Below are positions 51,021-62,000 of a stretch of 64,000 nucleotides of DNA, piece after piece; positions within the stretch are counted from its first letter, which is position 1; each line of letters starts with the position of its first letter. The notes under the pieces are model-generated. The model saw only the letters and a list, made by a program, of their open reading frames with translations. It had not been told where the DNA came from and did not search any database. Source of the stretch: Aristolochia californica (Eukaryota; Streptophyta; Magnoliopsida; Piperales; Aristolochiaceae). A program made the position numbers and the translations under genes. The DNA lies in assembly GCA_029961685.1 (NCBI GenBank), contig JARWKL010000002.1, positions 23,032,908 to 23,096,907 on the forward strand, in the 5' to 3' direction.

Positions 51021-53776
51021 GTGGTGGATATGCTTGCCAGAAACATGTTGAGGATGCAAGTGGACCTAATGATCCAAAAATTTCAGGAGTAGAAAAAATC
51101 AAATTCTCAAGTGGTTGGATATTTACCTGAGTCATACAACCCTCTTTTTACCTATCCTTAAAAATCACAGATACTTTTTGGACCTGTCTATCGGAGCATT
51201 TGTGCATTTCCATTTTGGATGTTAAAATTTGTTTTCAGATCCAAACATGAGTTTTCACTCTTCCATTTTTCTCGTAAACAAAAAAGATGTAAGGCATAAC
51301 AAAATGAAAATTTTCTAGTTCAAGTATGCAAAAAAAAATTTAAAATTATTTGACGCACTAAAAATGAACTCCAAGATTTTGTTATCCATCTTTGGGAAAT
51401 TCCACTAGTACAACCCCTAATAATAAGCTTTGTTGAATTTTATAGGAAAGGGACCTCTAACTAATCCTAACATGATTTAAGTGTGGTGGATATGCATGCC
51501 AGAAACATGTTGAGGATGCAAGTGGACCTAATGATCGAAAAATTTCAAGGAGTAGAAAAAATCAAATTCTGAAGTGGTTGGATATTTACCAGAGCGAAAC
51601 AACCCACTTTTTGCCTATCCTTAAAAAAACACATATACTTTTTGGAACTGTCTCTCTAAGCATTTGTGCATTTCCATTTTGGATGTTGAGATTTGTTTTC
51701 AGATCCAAACATGAGTTTTCACTCTCCTATTTTTCTCGTAAACAAAAAAGATGTAAGGCATAACAAAATTAAAATTTTAGAGTACATGCATGCAAAAAAA
51801 ATTTGAAAATTATTTGACGCACTAAAAATGAACTCCAAGGTTTTGCTATCCATGTTTAGGAAATTCCACTAGTACAAGCCCTAATAATAAGCTTGGTGGA
51901 ATTTTATAGGAAAGGGACTTCTAACTGATCCTAACTTGCTTTAATTGTGGTGGATATACATGCCAGAAACATGTTGAGTATTCAAGTGGACCTAATGATC
52001 TAAAAATTTCAAGGAATAGAAAAAATCAAATTCTCAAGTGGTTGGATATTTACCAGAGTCAAACAACCCACATTTTGCCAATCCTTAAAAATCACAGAAA
52101 CTTTTTGGAACTATATCTCTGAGCATTTTTTGTATGTTGAAATTTCTTTTCAGATCCAAACTTGAGTTTTTACTCCCCCATTTTTGTCATAAACAAAAAA
52201 AGATATAAGGCATAACAAAATGAAAATTTTAGTGTCCGTGTATGCAAAAAAAAATTGAAAAGTATTTCACGCACTAAAAATGAACTCCAATGTTTCGTTA
52301 TCCGTGTTTGGGATATTCCAGTAGTACAACCCCTAATAATAAACTTGGTGGAATTTTATAGGAAAGGGACTTCTAACTGATCCTAACGTGCTTTAAGTGT
52401 GGTGGATATGCAAGCCAGAAACATGTTGCGGATGCAAGTGGACCTAATGATCCAAAAATTTCAGGAGTAGAAAAAATCAAATTCTCAAGTGGTTGGATAT
52501 TTACCTGAGCCATACAACCCTCTTTTTACCTATCCTTAAAAATCACAGATACTTTTTGGACCTGTCTCTCTGAGCATTTGTGCATTTCCATTTTGGATGT
52601 TAAAATTTGTTTTCAGATCCAAACTTGAGTTTTCACTCTTCCATTTTTCTCGTAAACAAAAAAGATGTAAGGCATAACAAAATGAAAATTTTCTAGTTCA
52701 AGTATGCAAAAAAAAATTTAAAATTATTTGACGCACTAAAAATGAACTCCAAGATTTTATTATCCATCTTTGGGAAATTCCACTAGTACAACCCCTAATA
52801 ATAAGCTTTGTTGAATTTTATAGGAAAGGGACCTCTAACTGATCCTAACATGATTTAAGTGTGGTGGATATGCATGCCAGAAACATGTTGAGGATGCAAG
52901 TGGACCTAATGATCGAAAAATTTCAAGGAGTAGAAAAAATCAAATTCTGAAGTGGTTGGATATTTACCAGAGCGAAACAACCCACTTTTTGCCTATCCTT
53001 AAAAAAACACATATACTTTTTGGAACTGTCTCTCTAAGCATTTGTGCATTTCCATTTTGGATGTTGAGATTTGTTTTCAGATCCAAACATGAGTTTTCAC
53101 TCTCCTATTTTTCTCGTAAACAAAAAAGATGTAAGGCATAACAAAATTAAAATTTTAGAGTACATGCATGCAAAAAAAATTTGAAAATTATTTGACGCAC
53201 TAAAATTGAACTCCAAGGTTTTGCTATCCATGTTTAGGAAATTCCACTAGTACAAGCCCTAATAATAAGCTTGGTGGAATTTTATAGGAAAGGGACTTCT
53301 AACTGATCCTAACTTGCTTTAATTGTGGTGGATATACATGCCAGAAACATGTTGAGTATTCAAGTGGACCTAATGATCTAAAAATTTCAAGGAATAGAAA
53401 AAATCAAATTCTCAAGTGGTTGGATATTTACCAGAGTCAAACAACCCACATTTTGCCAATCCTTAAAAATCACAGAAACTTTTTGGAACTATATCTCTGA
53501 GCATTTTTTGTATGTTGAAATTTCTTTTCAGATCCAAACTTGAGTTTATACTCCCCCATTTTTCTCATAAACAAAAAAAGATATAAGGCATAACAAAATG
53601 AAAATTTTAGAGTCCATGTATGCAAAAAAAAATTGAAAAGTATTTCACGCACTAAAAATGAACTCCAATGTTTCGTTATCCATGTTTGGGATATTCCAGT
53701 AGTACAACCCCTAATAATAAGCTTGGTAGAATTTTATAGGAAAGGGACTTCTAACTGATCCTAACATGCTTTAAGT
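51021..53776. repeat. Trimer tandem duplication, 1,378 bp, two copies
   Basis: Units start at 51,021, 51,483, 51,947 (first copy) and 52,399, 52,861, 53,325 (second copy). All three offsets are exactly 1,378 bp. The copies look almost identical over most of their length, including CATACAACCCTC, CTTAAAAAAACACATATAC, ATTGTGGTGGATATACATG and GGGATATTCCAG. The order in each copy is L, L, S. This is among the youngest duplications in the window. Confidence 0.92.
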
Positions 53777-56063
53777 ATGGTGGATATGCATGCCAGAAAC
53801 ATGTTGAAGAAGCAAGTGGACCTAAAGATCCAAAAATTTCAATGAGTAGAAAAAATCAAATTCTCAAGTGGTTGGATATTTACCAGAGCCAAACAACCCA
53901 CTTTTTGCCTATCTTTAAAAATCACAAATACTTTTTGGAACTATCTCTCTCAGCATTTTTTGGATGTTCAAATTGTTTTCTGATCCAAACTTGGGTTTTC
54001 ACTCCCCCATTTTTCTTGTAAACAAAAAAGATGTAAGGCACAACAAAATGAAAATTTTAGAGTTCATGTATGCAAAAAGAATGTGAAAATTTTATGACGC
54101 ACTAAAAATGTACACCAAGGTTTTGTTATCCATGTTTGGAAAATTCCACTAGTACAACTCCTAATAAAATGCTTGGTGGAATTTTATAGCAAAAGGACTT
54201 CTATCTAATCCTAACATGCTTTAAGTGTGGTGGATATGCATGTCAGAAACATGTTGAGGATGCAAGTGGATCTAATGATCCAAAAATTTCAAGGAGTAGA
54301 AAAAATATGGTTGCATATTAACCTGAGCCAAAAAAACACTTTTTGCCTATTCTTAAAACTCACAGATAGTTTTTGGAACTGTCTCTCTCAGCATTTGTGC
54401 ATTTCCATTTTGGATGTTCTAATTTGTTTTCAGATCCAAACTTCAGTTTTCACACTCCCTTTTTCTCGTAAACAAAAAAGATGTAAGGCATAACAAAATG
54501 AAAATTTTAGAGTTAATGTATGTAAAAAAAATTGAAAATTATTTGACGCACTAAAAATGAACTCCAAGGTTTTGGTATCCATCTTTGGGAAATTCCACTA
54601 GTACAACCCCTAATAATTAGCTTGGTGGAATTTTATAGGAAAGGGACTTCTAACTGATCCTAACATGCTTTAAGTGTGGTTGATATGCTTGCCAGAAACA
54701 TGTTGAGGATGCAAGTGGACCTAATGATCCAAAAATTTCAAGGAGTAGAAAAAATCAAATTCTCAAGTGGTTGGATATTTACTAGAGCCAAACAACTAAG
54801 TTTTTGCCTAACCTTAAAAATCACAGATAATTTTTGGAACTGTCTCTCTCAGCATTTATGCATTTCCATTTTGGATGTTCAGATTTGTTTTCAGATCCAA
54901 ACTTGAGTTTTCACTCTCCCATTTTTTACGTAAATAAAAAAGATGTAAGGCATAACAAAATGAAAATTTAAGAGTTCATGTATGCAAAAAAAATTTGAAA
55001 ATTATTTGACGCACTAAAAATGAACTCCAAGGTTTTGTTTTCCATGTTTGGGAAATTCCACTAGTACAAACCCAATAAGAAGCTTGGTTGAATTTTATAG
55101 CAAAGGAACTTCTAACTGATCCTAACATGCTTTAAGTGTGGTGGATATGCATGCATGAAACTTGTTGAGGATGCAAGTGGACCTAATGATCCAAAAATTT
55201 CAAGGAGTAGAAAAAATAAAATTCTCAAGTGGTTGGATATTTACCAGAGCCAAACAACCCACTTTTTGCCTATCCTTAAAAATCACAGATACTTTTTGGA
55301 ACTGTCTCTCTCAGCATTTGTGCATTTCCATTTTGGATTTTCAGATTTGTTTTCAGATTCAAACTTGAGTTTTCACTCTCCCATTTTTCTCGTAAACAAA
55401 AAAGATGTACGGCCTAACAAAATGAAAATTTTAGAGTTCATGTATGCAAAAAAATTGCTAAAATTTTTTCACGCACAAAAAATGAACTCCAAGGTTTTTT
55501 TATCCATGTTTGGGAAATTCGACTAGTACAACCCCTAATAATAAGCTTGGTGGAATTTTATAGGAAAACGACTTCTAACTGATCCTAACAGGCTTTAAGA
55601 GTGGTGGATATGCATGCCAGAAACATGTTGAGGCTGCAAGTGGACCTAATGATCCAAAAATTTCAAGGAGTAGAAAAAATCAAATTCTCAAGCGGTTGGA
55701 TATTTTCCAGAGCCAAACGACCCACTTTTTGCCTATCCTTAAAAATCGTAGATACTTTTTGGAACTGCCTCTCTAAGCATATGTGCATTTCCATTTTGGA
55801 TGTTCAGATTTGTTTTCAGATCCAAACTTGAGTTTTCACTCTTCCATTTTTCTCGTAAACAGAAAAGATGTTTGGCATAACAAAATGAAAATTTTAGAGT
55901 TCATGTATGCAAAAAAAATTTGAAAATTATTTGACTCACTAAAAATGAACTTCAAGGTTTTGTTATCCATGTTTGGGAAATTCGACTAGTACAACTCCTA
56001 ATAATAAGCTTGGTGGAATTTTATTGGAAAGGGACTTCTAAATGATCCTAACATGCTTTAAGT
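53777..56063. repeat. Junction region and first pure L monomers (5 units)
   Basis: Units start at 53,777, 54,227, 54,676, 55,138 and 55,601. The 53,777 unit is an S/L chimera: S up to ACTCCCCCATTTTTCTTG, then L from AAAAAAGATGTAAGG, with the switch at about 54,008-54,032. The 54,227 and 54,676 units pair with 50,560 and 51,021. The 54,227 unit lacks about 14 bp around AAAAATATGGTTGCATATT. Confidence 0.84.
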
Positions 56064-59000
56064 GTGGTGGATAGGCATGCCAGAAATATGTTGAGGATGC
56101 AAGTGGACCTAATGATCCAAAAATTTCAAGGACTAGAAAAAATCAAATTCTGAAGTGGTTGGATATTTACTAGAGCCAAACAACCCACTTTTTGCCTATC
56201 CTTAAATATCACAGATACTTTTTGGAAATGTCTCTCTAGGCATTTGTGCATTTCCATTTTGGATGTACAAATTTGTTTTTAGATCCAAACTTTAGTTTTC
56301 ACTCACCCATTTTTCTTGTAAAAAAAAAAGATGTAGGGCATAACAAAATGAAATTTTAGAGTTCATGTTTGCAAAAAAAATTTTAAAATTATTTGACTCA
56401 CAAAAAATGAACTCCAAGGTTTTGCTATCCATGTTTGGGAAATTCCACTAGTACAACCCCTAATAATAAGCTTGGTGGAATTTTATAGGAAAGGGACTTC
56501 TAACTGATCCTAACATGCTTTAAGTGTGGTGGATATGAATCCCAGAAACATGTTGAGGATGCAAGTGGACCTAATGATCCAAAAATTTCAAGGAGTAGAG
56601 AAAATCAAATTCTCAAGTGGTTGGATATTTACCACAGCCAAACAACCCACTTTTTGCCTATCCTTAAAAATCACAGATACTTTTTGGAACTATCTCTCTA
56701 GGCATTTGTGCATTTCCATTTTGGATGTACAAATTGTTTTTAGATCCAAACTTTAGTTTTCACTCTCCCATTTTTCTCTTAAACAAAAAAGATGTAAGGC
56801 ATAACAAAATGAAATTTAAGAGTTCAAGTATGCAAAAAAAATTTGAAAATTATTTGACTCACTAAAAATGAACTCCAAGGGTTTGTTATCCATGTTTGGG
56901 AAATTCCACTAGTACAACCCCTAATAATAAGCTTGGTGGAATTTTATAGGAAAGGGACTTTTTACTGATCCTAACACGCTTTAAGTGCGGTGGATATGCA
57001 TGCCAGAAACATGCTGAGGATGCAAGTGGACTTAATGATCCAAAAATTTCAAGGAGTAGAAAAAATCAAATTCTCAAGTGGTTGGATATTTACCAGAGCC
57101 AAACAACCCACTTTTAGCCTATCCTTAAAAATCATAGATACTTTTTGGAAATGTCTCTCTCAGTATTTCTGCATTTCCATTTTGGATGTTCAGATTTTTT
57201 TTCAGATCCAAACATGAGTTTTCACTGTCCCACTTTTCTCGAAAACATAAAAGATGCAAGGCATAACAAAATGAAATTTTAGAGTTCATGTATGAAAAAA
57301 AAATTTTGAAAATTATTTGACTCACTAAAAATGAACTCCAAGGTTTCTTTATCCATGTTTGGGAAATTCCACTAGTACAACCCCTAATTATAAGCTTGGT
57401 GGAATTTTATAGGAATTGGACTTCTAACTGATCCTAACATGCTTTAAGTGTGGTGGATATGCATGCCATAAACATGTTGAGGATGCAAGTGGACCTAATG
57501 ATCCAAAAATTTCAAGAAGTAGAAAAAATCAAAATCTCAAGTGGATGGATATTTACCAGATCCAAACAACCCACTTTTTGCCTATCCTTAAAAATCACAG
57601 ATACCTTTTCGAACTGTCTATCTAAGCATTTGTGCATTTCCATCTTGGATATTCAAATTTGTTTTTAGATCCAAACTTTAGTTTTCACTCTCCCATTTTT
57701 CTCGTAAACAAAAAAGAAGAAAGGCATAACAAAATGAAAAATTTAGAGTTCATGTATCAAAAAAAATTTGAAAATTATTAGACACACAAAAAATGAACTC
57801 CAAGGTTATGTTATCCATCTTTGGGAAATTCCACTAGTACAACCCCTAATAATAAGCATGGTGGAATTTTACAGGAAAGGGACTTCTAACTGATCCTAAC
57901 AGACTTTAAGTGTAGTGGATATGCATGCCAGAAAAATTGTTGACGATGCAAGTGGACCTAATGGTCCAAAAATTTCAAGGAGTCGAAAAAATCAAATTCG
58001 CAAGGGGTTGGATATGTACCAGAGCAAAACAACCCACTGTTTTCCTATCCTTAAAAATCACAGATACTTTTTGGAACTGTTACTCTCAGGATTTGTGCAT
58101 TTCCATTTTGGTTGTTCAGATTTGTTTTCAGATACAAACATGAGTTTTCATTGTCCCATTTTTCTCGTAAACATAAAAGATGTATGGCATAATAAAATGA
58201 AATTTTAGAGTGCATGTATGCAAAAAAAATTTGAAAATTATTTGACTCACTAAAAATGAACTCCAAGGTTTTTTTATCCATGTTTGGGAAATTCCACTAG
58301 TACAACCCCTAATAATAAGCTTGGTGGAATTTTATAGGAATGGGACTTCTAACTGATCCTAACATGCTTTAAGTGTGGTGAATATGCATGCCAGAAACAT
58401 GTTGAGGATGCAGGTAGACCTAATGATCCAAAAATTTCAAGAAGAAGAAAAAATCAAATTCTCAAGTGGTTGGATATTTACCAGATCCAAACAACCCACT
58501 TTTTGCCTATCCTTAAAAATCACAGATACTTTTTGGAACTGTCTGTCTAAGCATTTGTGCATTTCCATTTTGGATGTTCAAATTTTTTTTTAGATCCAAA
58601 CTTTAGTTTTCACTCTCCCATTTTTCTCGTAAACAAAAAAGATGAAAGGCATAACAAAATGAAAAATTTAGATTTCATGTATCAAAAAAAATTTGAAAAT
58701 TATTAGACACACAAAAAATGAACTCCAAGGTTATGTTATCCATCTTTGGGAAATTCCACTAGTACAACCCATAATAATAAGCATGGTGGAATTTTACAGG
58801 AAAGGGACTTCTAACTGATCCTAACAGACTTTAAGTGTAGTGGATATGCATGCCAGAAAAATTGTTGACGATGCAAGTGGACCTAATGGTCCAAAAATTT
58901 CAAGGAGTCGAAAAAATCAAATTCGCAAGGGGTTGGATAAGTACCAGAGCAAAACAACCCACTATTTGCCTAACCTTAAAAATCACAGATACTTTTTGGA

Positions 59001-62000
59001 ACTGTTACTCTCAGGATTTGTGCATTTCCATTTTGGTTGTTCAGATTTGTTTTCAGATACAAACTTGAGTTTTCACTCTCCCATTTTTCTCGTAAACAAA
59101 AAAGATGTAAGGCACAACAAAATGAAAAATTTAGAGTTCAAGTATCAAAAAAAATTTGCAAATTATTTGACACACTAAAAATGAACTCCAAGGTTATGTT
59201 ATCCATGTTTGGGAAATTCCACTAGTACAACCCCTAATAATAAGCTTGGTGGAATTTTATAGGAAAGGGACTTCTAACTGATCCTAACATGCTTTAAGTG
59301 TGGTGGATATGCATGCCAGAAACATGTTGAGGATGCAAGTGGATGTAATGATCCAAAAATTTCAAGGAGTAGAAAAAATCAAATTCCCAAGTGATTGGAT
59401 ATTTACCAGAGCCAAACAACCCGCTTTTTGCCAATCCTTAAAAATCACACATACTTTTTGGAACTATCTCTCTCAACATTTGTGCATTTCCATTTTGGAT
59501 GTTCAGATTTGTTTTCAGATCCAAACTTGAGTTTTCACTCTCCCATTTTTCTCGTAAACAAAAAAGATGTATGGCATAACAAAATGAAAATTTTAGAGTT
59601 CATGTATGCAAAAAAAATTTGAAAATTATTTGACTCACTAAAAATGAACTTCAAGGTTTTGTTATCCATGTTTGGGAAATTCCACTAGTACAACCCCTAA
59701 TAATAAGCTTGGCGGAATTTTATTGGAAAGGGACTTCTAACTGATCCTAACATGCTTTAAGTGTGGTGGATAGGCATGCCAGAAACATGTTGAGGATGCA
59801 AGTGGATGTAATGATCCAAAAATTTCAAGGAGTAGAAAAAATCAAATTCCCAAGTGATTGGATATTTACCAGAGCCAAACAACCCGCTTTTTGCCAATCC
59901 TTAAAAATCACACATACTTTTTGGAACTATCTCTCTCGACATTTGTGCATTTCCATTTTGGATGTTCAGATTTGTTTTCAGATCCAAACTTGAGTTTTCA
60001 CTCTCCCATTTTTCTCGTAAACAAAAAAGATGTATGGCATAACAAAATGAAAATTTTAGAGTTCATGTATGCAAAAAAAATTTGAAAATTATTTGACTCA
60101 CTAAAAATGAACTTCAAGGTTTTGTTATCCATGTTTGGGAAATTCCACTAGTACAACCCCTAATAATAAGCTTGGCGGAATTTTATTGGAAAGGGACTTC
60201 TAAATGATCCTAACATGCTTTAAGTGTGGTGGATAGGCATGCCAGAAACATGTTGAGGATGCAAGTGGACCTAATGATCCAAAAATTTCAAGGACTAGAA
60301 AAAATCAAATTCTGAAGTGGTTGGATATTTACTAGAGCCAAACAACCCACTTTTTGCCTATCCTTAAATATCACAGATACTTTTAGGAAATGTCTCTCTA
60401 GGCATTTGTGCATTTCCATTTTGGATATACAAATTTCTTTTTAGCTCCAAACTTTAGTTTTCACTCACCCATTTTTCTTGTAAACAAAAAAGATGTAAGG
60501 CATAACAAAATGAAATTTTAGAGTTCATGTTTGCAAAAAAAATTTTAAAATTATTTGACTCACAAAAAATGAACTCCAAGGTTTTGCTATCCATGTTTGG
60601 GAAATTCCACTAGTACAACCCCTAATAATAAGCTTGGTGGAATTTTATAGGAAAGGGACTTCTAACTGATCCTAACATGCTTTAAGTGTGGTGGATATGC
60701 ATCCCAGAAACATGTTGAGGATGCAAGTGGACCTAATGATCCAAAAATTTCAAGGAGTAGAAAAAATCAAATTCTCAAGTGGTTGGATATTTACCACAGC
60801 CAAACTACCCACTTTTTGCCTATCCTTAAAAATCACAGATACTTTTCGGAACTATCTCTCTAGGCATTTGTGCATTTCCATTTTGGATGTACAAATTTGT
60901 TTTTAGATCCAAACTTTAGTTTTCACTCTCCCATTTTTCTCTTAAACAAAAAAGATGTAAGGCATAACAAAATGAAATTTTAGAGTTCAAGTAAGCAAAA
61001 AAAATTTGAAAATTATTTGACTCACTAAAAATGAACTCCAAGGTTTTGTTATCCATGTTTGGGAAATTCCACTAGTACGACCCCTAATAATAAGCTTGGT
61101 GGAATTTTATAGGAAAGGGACTTTTTACTGATCCTAACACGCTTTAAGTGCGGTGGATATGCATGCCAGAAACATGCTGAGGATGCAAGTGGACCTAATG
61201 ATCCAAAAATTTCAAGGAGTAGAAAAAATCAAATTCTCAAGTGGTTGGATATTTACCAGAGCCAAACAACCCACTTTTAGCCTATCCTTAAAAATCATAG
61301 ATACTTTTTGGAAATGTCTCTCTCAGTATTTGTGCATTTCCATTTTGGATGTTCAGATTTTTTTTCAGATCCAAACATGAGTTTTCACTGTCCCATTTTT
61401 CTCGAAAACATAAAAGATGTAAGGCATAACAAAATGAAATTTTAGAGTTCATGTATGAAAAAAAAATTTTGAAAATTATTTGACTCACTAAAAATGAACT
61501 CCAAGGTTTCTTTATCCATGTTTGGGAAATTCCACTAGTACAACCCCTAATAATAAGCTTGGTGGAATTTTGTAGGGAAGGGACTTCTAACTGATCCTAA
61601 CATGCTTTAAGTTTTGTGGATATGCATGCCAGAAACATGTTGTGGATGAAGTGGACCTAATGATCCAAAAATTTCAAGAAGTAGAAAAAATCAAAATCTC
61701 AAGTGGATGGATATTTACCAGATCCAAACAACCCACTTTTTGCCTATCCTTAAAAATCACAGATACTTTTTCGAACTGTCTGTCTAAGCATTTGTGCATT
61801 TCCATCTTGGATATTCAAATTTGTTTTTAGATCCCAACTTTAGTTTTCACTCTCCCATTTTTCTCGTAAACAAAAAAGAAGAAAGGCATAACAAAATGAA
61901 AAATTTAGAGTTCATGTATCAAAAAAAATTTGAAAATTGTTAGACACACAAAAAATGAACTCCAAGGTTATGTTATCCATCTTTGGGAAATTCCACTAGT

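Larger units (their letters stand above)
35619..54226. repeat. Satellite domain 2: interleaved S and long-type (L) monomers
   Basis: The first L monomer starts at 35,619, with its 12-bp insertion near 35,800-35,811. From here L units (460-465 bp) and S units (450-455 bp) alternate irregularly. L units start at 35,619, 36,079, 38,262, 38,722, 39,637 (deleted), 41,408, 41,873, 42,334, 43,250-46,485 (eight units), 48,250-51,483 (eight units), 52,399 and 52,861. S or mostly S units start at 36,541, 36,990 (deleted), 37,352, 37,807, 39,185, 40,059, 40,510, 42,796, 46,947 (deleted), 47,796, 51,947 and 53,325. Mixed S/L chimeras start at 40,961, 47,344 and 53,777. The last S sequence ends inside the 53,777 unit. 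Confidence 0.93.
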
